Of a stretch of 64,000 nt of DNA, positions 1-9,937 are shown one piece after another. This DNA comes from Oncomelania hupensis (Eukaryota > Mollusca > Gastropoda > Littorinimorpha > Pomatiopsidae), in NCBI GenBank assembly GCA_036898135.1, contig CM072522.1, positions 32,475,951 through 32,539,950 on the forward strand, read 5' to 3'. Each line of letters begins with the position of its first letter. Position 1 is the stretch's first letter. Both the position numbers and the translations under genes were made by a program. The notes below the pieces were generated by a model that worked only from the letters and a program-made list of their open reading frames with translations, did no database searches and was not told where the DNA came from.

Positions 1-121
1 GCACTCCTTCTTCCCGTCAGCTACCAGGTTATGGAACTCACTGAGCGCTGAATCAGCATCAGCCTCGTCTGTCGCATCTTTTAGAGCATCGCTGACAGAT
101 TGGAGCATAAACATATCCTAA
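1..121 (+). mobile_element. 3' end of a LINE reverse transcriptase ORF (enters from left edge)
   Basis: Reading from base 2, 39 codons are open to a TAA at 119-121. The peptide has the C-terminal signature of non-LTR retrotransposon polymerases (HSFFPSATRLWNSL, then SFRASLTDW), where a conserved FFP..RLWN.LP block lies 30-40 residues before the stop. The stop is followed directly by TGTAATGAATA, a short TAATG-type tail. Only the last residues are in the window, so the clade cannot be named. No target duplication can be tested because the 5' side is outside the window. Confidence 0.7.
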
Positions 122-471
122 TGTAATGAATACCTCCTACGTGTACATATGTCTTTAACACAATTTGATCACAGTCAGACTACCTCACCCTCAAATAGTA
201 CTTTTGCCTGATTTTAAATCTGTGAACACCCTTCGCTGAGCACGCCAAAGTTGTGGAGTCATTTCCTCGAAAACGGGGTATCCACAGTATTACGAAGAAG
301 CAGTGCTCAAATTTATAGGATGAAATAAAACAAGAAAATTTCTGGCTGACCAATGTACAAATTTTATTTTTTTCACATGCTACGAAATTGTTAATTTAAA
401 ATCAATGTAATGTACTTTAGTTGTTTAAGTTGCACTGTTCAATAAATTCCTCATGTGCAGTGTCAACTCAC

Positions 472-577
472 CTTGTGCATGCCACGCTTGCAATGCCATC
501 CAGTCTCCCACTGGTTCTTCAGCAATGTCAATCTCCAACTTCACCTCAGACAGCACTGGATTATTTTCGTCCTCCAT
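472..577 (-). CDS. First coding exon of a C2H2 zinc-finger family gene (third paralog, rest off the left edge)
   Basis: ATG at 577-575 opens 106 bases ending in phase 1 at a strong donor (CAAG/GTGAGTTG, 472/471). The peptide begins MEDENNPVLSEVKLEIDIAE and continues EEPVGDW. It is nearly the same as exon 1 of ZNF-A (10987-11092) and clearly related to exon 1 of ZNF-B (42141-42246); all three are exactly 106 coding bases. VKLE fits a SUMO consensus (psi-K-x-E). No downstream middle exon or finger exon is visible to the left, so the gene either continues outside the window or is an orphan exon. Homology between the three exons is seen directly; a functional gene is inferred. Confidence 0.65.
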
Positions 578-1533
578 CACAAAGCAACGTCATCAACATT
601 CATCATGAATATCGTGTATACATTAAATGATTCATTCAATCAGAGAGCTAGAATAAAGAGAGAGCCTGCTTTGCATGTAGCCCTACGCTTCTCTGCTTAA
701 AACGTCGCGTTTGAGCCTTAGTGCAAGGTTGGTGGAAATCAGCACTTCCGGTTTAGTCTGCAACAATGGATGTGTCAGCAAACTTCATGGGTAACTTCGA
801 TGAAATCGTTGAGGTTAGAAATATATTCCGTTCTTTTATTTAATATTTTCGTTTTTTTTCCCAAGTAGATAGATAAATTTATGTTGTCTTATAATTAACC
901 AGTTATTTAACAATGAAAATTCATGACGAAGAATGTAAAAGCGTAAGCCACTTGTACGTTTGTACTCTACCAGCCTACATTACTACACTACTACTCAGTG
1001 AGTCAGCACTAGTAAATTTTTATTAAAAAGAACAAAACAAAGATACATTACTTGGAAAATCCATTTAATAAGAGTTGCTGCTAATTTTAATATGCTACTT
1101 TCTACAATTATGTTAAATGTTTAGATTAGAATGCTTGGTAATTGAGTGTTTGAGTAGGCTTTGCAAGTGAAGAAGAATTTTTTTTTTTTTTTTTTGTCGC
1201 CATGCCTAACCAGAATAACTGTACAGTACAGCTATGCTTGGTTGATAAATAATCTTAGCTTATGTTAAATGATAATTTAAATGCTTTCAAAGGTCTCCTT
1301 AAGTAATGAACATTAAAAGTAATTATTTATACTCTTATGATGACCCAGTAGCTAGGCAACATTGGATGTTGTACCAGACCTATTGTATTATAAATAAATA
1401 AATAAACAATACAAACAAACATCTTATGGTTCTATGCCTAAACATTAAATAATAGAAATTGATCATACTCCTTATATAATTAAACATGGTGATAATAGCA
1501 CTGAAAACATCATAGTTAAAAACAGTTACATAC

Positions 1534-1634
1534 TGGAGGTTTTCTGCATGGAACTGACGGTGTCTCACAAGATTTTCTTGGCATATACTCAGTAGGAATA
1601 CTATCCGTTTTTAAGGTTAGTCCTTCTTGACCCC
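1534..1634 (-). CDS. Second exon of THAP-domain locus (C-terminal part of the THAP fold)
   Basis: A 101-base open segment lies between a good acceptor (TTTTGATAG/GG at 1635/1634) and a donor (CCA/GTATGTAA at 1534/1533). Entering in phase 1 from the 2682 donor it reads R-GQEGLTLKTDSIPTEYMPRK and then SCETPSVPCRKPP. LKTDSIPTEY sits where THAP domains carry their AVPTIF-like closing motif, which supports joining it to the upstream THAP exon. It leaves in phase 0. No later exon was recognised between 700 and 1500. It could belong to a THAP-bearing transposon rather than a host gene. Confidence 0.5.
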
Positions 1635-2308
1635 CTATCAAAATAGAAAACATTTGTTTAATACAATGCAAACCAATTCTTTAGTAAAATTTGCATACAA
1701 AAAGTACTATTGTACTAACAAGTAACATACGTAGGCATTTGCAACAAGAAAATGATTTTCAGTTATGACCTAATTAAAGATCGTAATACCTCCCTCTCTC
1801 CAAAACATGTCATAAAACAAACTGCAAGATACAGGATAATAATTATCATGTAAATTAATAGTGTATGGTTTAAATCGTTTTTAAATTAAATAATATTTAC
1901 AGCTAAAAAATTTTAATGTGTGATTAATAATATCCATCTCAGTCTTACAAGTGTTTTTATGTTTTTAATCTCAGCGATGTGAGTCAGAGCCTTACATTTT
2001 TAAACATTATCACAAGGCAATGCTAAGTACAGCTGCCGTTAAAATCATTTCATGAGTATGTTGGTTATAAGGTCACCTGTATTATTGTTGTACTTAGTCA
2101 TGTGCATACATACATATAGACACATGTGCACTTCATGCAATGCCAATGATCAATTAATTCAAGATGAATCTGTGATTGAAAGAACTTCCATTTGCTATCA
2201 ATTAATGTTTAGGCCTACATCATGTACATGTACATAAGTTGTTATAAAACATGACAGAACAATTCAAAGTCTTTTAGGCTATGCCCTAATTCAGTGAATG
2301 TTGTAAAC

Positions 2309-2365
2309 AAAGGATGATGTGATGTGACTACAGTAAATTACTGTAGTCACATCACATCATCCTTT
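2309..2365. repeat. Perfect 57-bp palindrome (28-bp arms, 1-nt centre)
   Basis: Arms 2309-2336 and 2338-2365 are exact reverse complements around a single A at 2337. The arm begins AAAGGATGATGTGATG. Complementarity stops sharply at both ends. No repeat family or gene assignment. Confidence 0.95.
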
Positions 2366-2681
2366 ACCAACAAACATGGGTCCCACACTTCCAACCTTGC
2401 TTTCTCTCACTCTTTCCCTCTCTCTCTTAAACAAAAGACAATTCTGTAGTGTAGATGAGTAACTATCATTACTATAAAATGATAAAACCAGAACTAACAT
2501 TGTAACTATGGATATTATTATTAGCTACATGTACATGGCTAATAATAAAGTTTAGCAATAGATAGCGTACTATTACTATAAATTTTTATGTATACTATTG
2601 TCTGGAACATTGCTATAGCATTGTTACCTTTTAAAGAAATTACTTTAATAAATAATTAACATATAGGCCTATTTTACTTAC

Positions 2682-2879
2682 TGAGTAGGAAACATTCTTC
2701 CTTAAAATGCCTAGAACAGATTGTCGCATTCTTTACATTGAAACGGCCATCAGTTCTATTTATCGTTCGAATTAGTGCATTCTCCCATTCTGGGTTGTTT
2801 GGACGTCGTATGCAAAAAAATGATAGACCTTTGCATCGATTTGAATCTACTGTACAGCCAACGACTGCACTTTCGGCAT
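2682..2879 (-). pseudogene. THAP zinc-finger exon with a one-base frameshift after the start codon
   Basis: Minus-strand reading shows a THAP-type C2CH finger: VVGC near the start, then GLSFFCIRRP, PEWENALIR, ATICSRHF (C-x2-H) and EECFLLS, ending at a strong donor (CTCA/GTAAGTAA, 2682/2681). THAP proteins usually start MPxxC. Here ATG at 2879-2877 gives MPKV and runs out of frame to a stop. The finger frame lies one base away, and the codon at the first cysteine position reads serine (AGT). A single-base deletion right after MPK explains both. The downstream exon at 1534-1634 joins in phase. Either a young pseudogene, a polymorphic lesion or a sequencing error. Confidence 0.7.
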
Positions 2880-3025
2880 TTTGTAAGTACACCACCACTG
2901 TCACCGTGTCATGTACTGTCAAAACATAAAATCGGACGTTTCCATTTCCACCGAGCTTTGACGCATGCGCGGTGAGAGGTTTTTGTCCGCTACGCAAAGC
3001 AGGCTCTCTCTTTATTCCAGCTCTC

Positions 3026-3582
3026 AATAAACCACACAACTGAAACTTATCAAATTCAAAACAAGGGAAGTAATAACCCATCCCGGAAGCTTGTTCAGAA
3101 GCATTTTCCGTTTCGAATTTGTTTCCGAAAATCTTATCACAAATTCTTCAGGATCAAATGAATAAAAACTATTTCTTGTTAATTGAATTGTGATCACTTT
3201 ATACAATCAAGCGACGTTTATAAAAGGAGGTAAAAAAAAAAAATCCTCAAAAGACACGAAAATACACGAGAAGACACGAAATGACAAGAAGAGACGAAAT
3301 TTCCATTCGAGTTCTATGTATCTTGAATTGTCAATATAGTAGGCTAGCAGGCCTGTAATTCGAATCTCTCATCAAATTTATTAAAACGTTTTTATGCAGC
3401 ATGCGAGGCAATATTAAAATAAAAGCTGGGGTGGGCGTTTGCCATCATGTAGATTTAATGTTCATGGGTTAGGTTTTGCAGGAAGAGCAGTACAAGGAGC
3501 TGTTTTCCAGTGCTGGTTGAAATGGTTTTTGAGGCTGTTGCTCGAGGGTGCATCGACAACCTGATCAGGTGATCAGGAAGGC

Positions 3583-3615
<33 letters not shown>

Positions 3616-3670
3616 CATCATCATCAGTATTACCTATTTGGCCATCATTAGCATTACTGTTCATTTTATT
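3026..3670. other. No gene seen; ATT microsatellite
   Basis: AT-rich sequence without a supported gene. An (ATT)n tract lies at about 3583-3617. GGAA-type promoter motifs occur near 3068-3090. Nothing else recognised. Confidence 0.5.
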
Positions 3671-3808
3671 TGCGCTCCCTTGTCATCTCCATCTTCCTAT
3701 ACGCTAGCGAAATATGGACCCTCACAGCAGATCTACAACGAAGAATACAAAGCATGGAGATGAGATGCTACAGAAGACCTGGGCATTCCCTATACCCAGC
3801 ACATCACC

Positions 3809-5108
3809 CCAGTTGAGATGCCGGGGGTTTCATTCTTCTTCTTCCATTTGACGACCACGATCAATAATGATCACTATTGTCGCAATAGGGCGATATGTTG
3901 TCACTGGGGGTCAGAAACGGTTTGATAAGGGGCAGGGCTGTTGGGTAAGAGAGGGAAGAGGGTGGAGAGGGGGGAGGTGCATGGGATTGTGGAGGTGTGG
4001 GCTACAGCACCGCCAGCGCCCTTGTAATGAAGGCGCTGACTGACGGTGCCTGCACCACTTCAGCGGGCAGGAGGTTCCAGTCGCGGACGGTCCGGGGGAA
4101 GAAGGCTGACTGGCGGTGGTCTGTACGGCAGGGGATGCGGGTGTACTGTAGGCTGTGGCCACGCCGGGATCTTGATGGCAGTGGTTTCAGGTGGGAGCAT
4201 CTGACTTGGATGGTTTTGTGGTGGATTTTGAAGAAAGTGGATAGTCGGGCTATTGTTCGGCGTTTTTGGAGGGAGGGCCATTTCAGCTGCTCAAGCATTG
4301 CTGACACACTGGAGGTCGCCTTGTAGTCATTCATGACAAAGCGGGCTGCTCGTCGTTGGACTGCTTCCAGGTCATCTGTCAGGTTCTGCTGAGAAGGGTC
4401 CCATACGGTTGAGGCATATTCGAGGTGGGGGCGCACCAGGGCTTTGAACGCTAGTTCCTTTACTTGACGTTGGCGGGTTTTCAGGTTCCTCCGCACAAAG
4501 CCAAGCACGGAGTTTGCTTTGTTGGTGACCCTTTGGATGTGCTCATCCCACTTCATTATAAATAGTATCGCCACTTTCTGGAAATTTAGTGCTTTAAATT
4601 TCCACTGTCGCTGTCTTTCTCATTTGCTTTTTCTAATTCCTGCTCTGTTCTATCAATCTGCTATACTATCTTCTTCTTCGCTAGAGCAGTCAACAACCTT
4701 TTTTCTTGAAAACTCTTCCGGGACAAGACTCCTTATTTGTGTGTGAGGTCTGTTGGATCAGCTTGGAAATATAGGACGCTTTCTGCCAGGTGGTCACTAG
4801 GGCTTCCTATGATGTTATTATTTAGCAATGTAGGCATTTTATATGTATGTGTTTTGTTGATAATTTATAAGGATGTTTGTATTCTATTTTGTTTTTGTAA
4901 ACGGGGTTCGATAAATTAGAGTACAGCCTCAGCGTCCCCTGCGTGGGATGTCTTTATTGTAAAGTGACTGGCTGGTGGAGAGCGTTCAATTTTACCACTA
5001 GGGTTGTTTCAGCAGATCTTTTATGCGAATCAGGGGTTGTCCGGTCCTGATTTGGCTCGGAAGAGTCCACTGGACCTAAAGCAATAATCATGTAATGTAA
5101 TGTAATAA
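3809..5108 (+). mobile_element. R580 retroposon copy inserted in RTE and itself split by a LINE
   Basis: The head hairpin (GCCGGGGGTTTCA) is at 3809-3833. The body resumes at 4552 with TATAAATAGTAT and runs to the (TAATG)n tail ending at 5108. It is flanked by the 13-bp duplication CCAGCACATCACC in the host RTE. The order head-body-tail defines the sense strand as plus. Confidence 0.85.
3834..4551 (-). mobile_element. 5'-truncated LINE fragment with RT C-terminal ORF (4002-4574 frame)
   Basis: The minus strand encodes about 185 residues of the post-catalytic region of a non-LTR reverse transcriptase: WDEHIQRVTNKANSVLGFVR, KALVRPHLEYASTVWDP, LEAVQRRAARFVMNDY and the terminal FFPRTVRDWNLLPAEV block. 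The open frame appears to start in R580 sequence only because the LINE is 5'-truncated there. The 3' end has a short (GAA)n tail. TTCAT is repeated at both junctions (3829-3833, 4552-4556), placing the insertion between the R580 head and body. It resembles the LINE at 63408-64000 but is not identical; clade not assigned. Confidence 0.8.
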
Positions 5109-5447
5109 CCAGCACATCACCAACAACGAAGTCCGACAGACCATCACACAAGCCATTGGACAACATGACATGCTCACAATGGTGAAGAAACGAAAACTCC
5201 GATAGTACGGTCACCTCTCCAGAGCATCAGGCCTTGCAAAGACCATCTTTAAAAGTAGGGTGCAAGGAGGCAGAAGAAGAGGGAGACAGAAAAAGAGGTA
5301 GGAGGACAATATTCAAGAATGGACTGGCTTGACACTGAGCGAAGCCACGAGGGTTGCTGAGGACAGAGAAAGATGGAGTACGCTGGTTAAACAATCACCT
5401 GGGTGCCCCAACGACCTTCGAGTTAAGGGATATGAATAGGAAATAAA

Positions 5448-6446
5448 ATAGTAAATAGGAGTTCATTTTATGCAATCACAGAAATAACACTTTCTTTAAC
5501 ATTCCTGCTCACTTCTTATTTTTAATCCTTTGTGGTGTTTAGAGGTCACCCAAAATGATCCCATCCTATAATAAAGTTAGGGGCAGAGCAACTGTAGGGA
5601 ACAGTGGAATGTGTTTTTTTAAAGTTTTTTTAATTGTATGCAGCAGCACTTTCAAAACCACAAAGTTCTTTTTGTGTGTGAAATGTCACGAAAACACAAG
5701 ATAGCAATGCTTTGACTTTATTATTTACAGAGCATTTATTGAGTGCTTACACTCCTTATATATGCATGTGCAATTACAGTGACTTAAAATAATAATAATA
5801 ATAACAATAAAAGACCCATACATTTTGATTAAGCACCAAATGCAGCAATACAAAGCAACATAATCCTCATTTAAAAGTGGCAATTTGTTGTTACATAAAA
5901 ACAGATAACATTGAGAGACACAATTTGAGAACACTTAACAGAAGTACAGGAAATTTATAAATACCTGTAGGTAAAAAAAAAAACACTTTAAAAACACTCT
6001 TCAATCTTTGCATTAATAAACCACAGTTAATTTTTAAATTTATTTTTTCATTTAAAGTCCAACATAAGTCATTTTTTAATTGAATTCATTAACTATTGTT
6101 ATTATTAGTACAGTACTTAATGGATTATGGCCTGTTGTAAAAGCTTTATAGTTCTTTGATAAAGTGTTTCTCAGCGAACAGGTTTATTCTACATTGTTCA
6201 CATCTGTTTGAGCTCATCAGTGCTATTACATGATGGAAACGGGGAAGATAACACTAGTTGTCTCTCCTTGTTATCTGCTTGACATTCAATGGAGAAAATA
6301 CATTGACGGTATTCAATGGATTACAAACATTGCATGGAGTATTCTCTCTGTAGCATGTCCCACTCTATGATCCTTTAAGCGTAATCAATTTGGGTGAAGA
6401 TTTATCACATGTGGATGATTTTCTTTTCTACATGGAGAAACCGGTG
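5448..6446. other. No gene seen
   Basis: AT-rich, about 1 kb, with small homopolymer runs and a short (AAT)n near 5788. It is the downstream flank of ZNF-A. No supported coding, RNA or mobile feature. Confidence 0.5.
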
Positions 6447-6457
6447 TTGCATCAAAT

Positions 6458-7074
6458 TAGTTAGTTTGTTATTCATTGCTTACTAGGTCCAACGGACTGC
6501 AAAGAGCAGAATCAGGACCACAAAATCAAGACCAAAACTTTGCTGAAAGAGGACTCACCCTTAATCCTCATAAAAGATCTGCCGAAACAACCCTAGTGGT
6601 AACACTGAAGGCAATCCACCTTACAATCCACTTTACAATAAAGGCAGCCCATGCAAGGGACGCTGAGGCTATACTCTAATTTATCAAATCCCCGTTAACA
6701 AAAACAAAATAGAATACAAACATTATTATAAAATATCAACAAAACACATATGTATAAAATGCCTACATTGCCAAATAATAACTTCATAGGAAGCCTCAGT
6801 GACCATTTGGCAGAAAGCGTCCAATATTATATTCCCAAGCTGACCCAACAGACCTCACACACAAATTAGGAGTTTTGTCCCAGAAGAGTTTTCAAGAAAA
6901 AGGGTAGGTGACTGGTCTAGCGAAGAAGAAGATAGAACAGTTGATTGATAGAACAGAGTAGGAATGAGAAAGAACCAAGAAGAAAGACAGCGACAGTGGG
7001 AATTTAAAGCACTAAATTTCCAGAAAGTGGGGATACTATTTACACTGAAACCCCTGGCACCCCCACAGAGGGAG
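6458..7074 (-). mobile_element. R580 retroposon, GTTA-tail subfamily, immediately downstream of ZNF-A
   Basis: Full-length diverged copy. Tail side at 6458 (TAGTTAGTTATTCATTGC), head side ending at 7074 (AAACCCCTGGCACCCCCACAGAGGG). Flanking repeats TTGCAT(C/T)AAAT at 6447-6457 and 7075-7085 differ at one base, so this is an older insertion. It lies 2 bases downstream of the ZNF-A stop codon and therefore forms most of the proximal 3' UTR. Confidence 0.85.
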
Positions 7075-7087
7075 TTGCATTAAATGA

Positions 7088-7942
7088 CTAGCACGTATGT
7101 GCAAGGTAATAATGTCTTTTCAAACTACTAGGCCAAGAATAAGATTTCTTACAAACATCACACACAAGATTTTTCTGTCCTGTATGTGTACAAAGCTTAT
7201 GTGCATTCAAATGGCTAACCAAAGCGAATGCTTTTTTACAAACATCACACACATGATTTTTCACTCCTGTATGTGTAAGCTTATGTACTTTCAAATCGTA
7301 AGCCTCAGTGAAAGCTTTATTACAAACATCACACACATGATTTTTCTCTCCTGTATGTGTGCGATAATGTTTGTTCAAAGTGCCAGCTCGTTTGAAAGCT
7401 TTATTACAAATATCACAAACATGATTCTTCTCTCCTGTATGTTTAAGCTTATGTACCTTCAAATCGCCAGCCCGATAGAAAGCTTCATTACAAATATTAC
7501 ACATATGATTTTTCTCTCCAGTATGTGTAAGCTTATGTACACTCAAATCACCAGCCCGAGTGAAAGTTCTCTTACAGACATCACAAGCATGATTTTTCTC
7601 TCCAGTATGTATCAACATGTGTGTCCTCAAACTGCTAGCCTGAGTGAAAGCTTTGTGGCAAACACCACACACGTTATTTCTCTCACCTGTATGTGTAAGC
7701 TTATGTGGTTTCAAATGACTAGCCTGGGAGAAAACCTTATTACAAACATCACACACATGTCTCTTTGGTTCTCCGGTCTTCTGTTGCTGATCTGTCTGTG
7801 TCTTTCTCCCTTGTTCTCTGACACTGACATCACTGTAGGAAGTGTCATAGGCACAGGGGAACTTGACAGCTGAGGAATGAGGTGTTGTGGGGCTGACAGC
7901 AAACACTGGACTCTCTGGTTGTGCCACATGGACAGAAGGAAT
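7088..7942 (-). CDS. ZNF-A terminal exon: eight C2H2 zinc fingers
   Basis: The acceptor TTTTTCTGCAG/ATT at 7943/7942 opens 284 codons to a TAG at 7090-7088. After a linker of about 60 residues come eight tandem C2H2 fingers, most starting HVCDVCNKAF. They are joined by TGEKN/TGERN linkers, where most families have TGEKP. The seventh finger has one extra residue between its histidines (HKLCTH) and the eighth ends HYYLAHTC. The array should bind DNA in the nucleus; the target is unknown. Joined to exons 9282-9337, 9938-10279 and 10987-11092, the phases 1, 1 and 0 all agree, giving 1359 coding bases (452 residues). The frame looks intact throughout. Likely a transcriptional regulator of a locally amplified family (see ZNF-B). 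Confidence 0.85.
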   Translation of the reverse strand: MPSVHVAQPESPVFAVSPTTPHSSAVKFPCAYDTSYSDVSVREQGRKTQTDQQQKTGEPKRHVCDVCNKVFSQASHLKPHKLTHTGERNNVCGVCHKAFTQASSLRTHMLIHTGEKNHACDVCKRTFTRAGDLSVHKLTHTGEKNHMCNICNEAFYRAGDLKVHKLKHTGEKNHVCDICNKAFKRAGTLNKHYRTHTGEKNHVCDVCNKAFTEAYDLKVHKLTHTGVKNHVCDVCKKAFALVSHLNAHKLCTHTGQKNLVCDVCKKSYSWPSSLKRHYYLAHTC

Positions 7943-8514
7943 CTGCAGAAAAAGCACTCAACTCACACAACAACAAAAGAATGGTTTGTGCAGAATTATA
8001 ATCATTTATTTTAAAAAAATATGTGTCCAAGACAAAAGAAATAACATAAATATAAACAAGTCCTGAAATGATTAAACCCTAAAGTAACCAAATAAAAACA
8101 ATGGCCCGTGCTGAAAGGCCTTGCCTACCCTGTCACTCAGCGTTCAACCTCCTTCAGTTAAAAATACAATCTTCATAATCCAGTTTATTACTTTCCTTGT
8201 TATCTCAAAGTTGAATATGAGTACAAAATCAAATACCTTTAAAAAGAAAATCTAAACACTGTGTATTGACAGCTAAAAATTATTAATTTTTTTTTTTTTA
8301 TCCATAGGAGTCAAGTTTGACTGCCTTTTCATGAAAAGCTTTGCAGGACAAGGGAGAGGGGGAAGAGGGGTGTGGGAGGTACAGGGTTTAGTGCATGCTT
8401 TATAATTGTGTTGGTGAATCTGGCACTCCACCGTCTACGACAGGAGCATCAGGAGCTTCAAAGTCTGTGCCATGGAATGCACACAAGCACAGACTAGACC
8501 TTTGTTTATACTAT

Positions 8515-9091
8515 CAGACCTGCCTACCTCCTTTTTGCCTTGACAGAAGAACACTCCGGAAAAAGCGGAAGAATCCAGCACAAAAGCAGAAGAAAAATTT
8601 GTCGCTGAATATGCCTCTCTCACTTGTACAAAGATCCTTGAATGTTCATAACATTACAACTTTTTCTTTTAATTTTTTTTTTTTTTACCCAACAGTAAGT
8701 TTCATTCTTTGTACACACAGGCAGTCATCACTGAAAAATTCTCATAATTTCATATTTCATATTTCTTCTTCTTTTTTACGGTCTCACTCTCATCTTTGTC
8801 AACGTGAATGGTTTCTTCGTCGTCCGTTTCATGAACGAGAACCACGCGCTTCGTCGCCATGTTTGAGAAAGAAAGACTTCTTTTGTGTTCTTCAGTACAG
8901 AAGAGTGCAACACAGTGGTTATCTCCCTTCTGTACAAAAAATACGATCTCTCTTACGGATTCAAGACTAGATTGGAATGCAGAAGATTTTCAATTTCTTC
9001 AGCGGAAAAAAGTTGTCAGAGGCGGAAGGACGGAAAAAACCATTAAAATTCGGAAGAATCTTCCGCCAAAAACGGAAGGTAGTCAGGTCTG
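8515..9091 (-). mobile_element. hAT-like deletion derivative, copy 1 (577 bp), in ZNF-A intron 3
   Basis: Terminal inverted repeats CAGACCTGCCTACC / CAGACCTGACTACC, flanked by the exact 6-bp duplication TACTAT (8509-8514, 9092-9097). The minus strand has a short coding remnant starting at about 8860 (MATKRVVLVHETDDEETIHV, then lysine-rich) that stops soon after. It shares termini and target length with elements at 15625, 18580 and 61481. Confidence 0.85.
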
Positions 9092-9281
9092 TACTATCAT
9101 TCAAAAGAGTAATTGCCTGCATTGCCTGACCATCAGGGTCCTGTTATTGTTACACTACGTTGCTGTTACTGCCAATGATATGAACCCATGTCACTGTCAC
9201 CATGCAGCCTTGGTCTGCCATTCTAAACCCACACCTGTAGCACTGCACTAAACATGTAACAAAGATATGCTTATCAGTTAC

Positions 9282-9337
9282 CTCAGGCTGCAGTTGATGT
9301 GTGCTAATGTTTGTCCACGACTTCCCCACACTGCTTT
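9282..9337 (-). CDS. ZNF-A exon 3 (56-bp linker exon)
   Basis: Between acceptor ACATTTCAG/AA (9338/9337) and donor GAG/GTAACTG (9282/9281). It enters in phase 1 and leaves in phase 0, reading (E)SSVGKSWTNISTHQLQPE. The ZNF-B counterpart at 25140-25225 has the same entry and exit phases and the same ESS start, which supports both calls. No domain recognised. Confidence 0.7.
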
Positions 9338-9937
9338 CTGAAATGTATAAATCAGAACATTAAACAGTTGACACAGAATTCTTCCTGTCTGTAACAAAGC
9401 TGAGGTTCAGTGTGACAATTTAGTTTGTTAGATACAAAGACAAAGCAAAGAATACAAAAGTGAAGTGTAGACTGTTTTTCGTTCACAAGTTTCAGTCATT
9501 TTCATTAAATATTTGTCCAAGCTAGCAAAATTATTGCCGTATAATTAACTACATGGCAAAAAGTGTAAGCAGACCACAATTTTAATTTTCCATATCACTG
9601 AATTATTACCAAGTCCTAAAATTGCTTTTTGGTAGGTTGCATAATTAAGAGTTCTAATCAATTTATGGTCGTGGCACCATTCACTTGTCAGACAGCAGTA
9701 AGCGAAACCTGTATCTGGCAGTATACTGTTGTGCCTTTTCAGAGCAGACCATAAAAAACAATGAGGAAACTCTTGCCACAACCATGCAGTTGACATTCCA
9801 TACTAGCAAGATTGCAAGGGACAACACTTGTTTTTTTTTCTCAGAGATGCATAATTGTGACCCAAAAAGCTAATTTCATTCTTGCTTAAGTACATATTTT
9901 ATTCATATTATTGTTGAAGTATATATTTGTACATTAC

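Larger units (their letters stand above)
643..3025. repeat. 2.4-kb segment bounded by 32-bp inverted repeats, containing the THAP locus
   Basis: Bases 643-674 and 2994-3025 are inverted copies matching at 31 of 32 positions; both begin GAGAGCT(A/G)GAATAAAG going inward. A weaker shared block (GGTGGAAAT) lies further in on both sides. Flanks show no convincing target duplication. Both ends look promoter-like: the left has ACTTCCGG followed by ATG at 766 (MDVSANFMGNFDEIVE, then a possible donor GAG/GTTAGA), and the right leads into the THAP exon on the minus strand. It may be a THAP-encoding DNA transposon remnant or an inverted promoter duplication. Confidence 0.5.
3671..5447 (+). mobile_element. 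5'-truncated RTE-like LINE copy, split by R580 (parts 3671-3808 and 5122-5447)
   Basis: The left part matches the C-terminal coding region of the RTE-like family that recurs across the window (compare 46921-47553: RSLVISIFLYACEAWTL, MEMRCYRRLLGISYTQHI). The right part continues it and reaches the family's 3' end (GGTTAAAC.ATCA...ACGACCTTCGAGTTAAGGGATA). The halves become contiguous once the interrupting R580 copy is removed. 13 bases, CCAGCACATCACC, are duplicated at the break (3796-3808 and 5109-5121). Confidence 0.8.

Noticed and set aside
766..813. Start exon of a plus-strand gene (MDVSANFMGNFDEIVE)
   Set aside because: The donor is weak, no following exon was found, and it lies just inside an inverted repeat. 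Kept only as a remark.
7097..7873. 258-codon plus-strand frame
   Set aside because: Antisense shadow of the eight-finger exon; its 28-residue periodicity simply mirrors the fingers.
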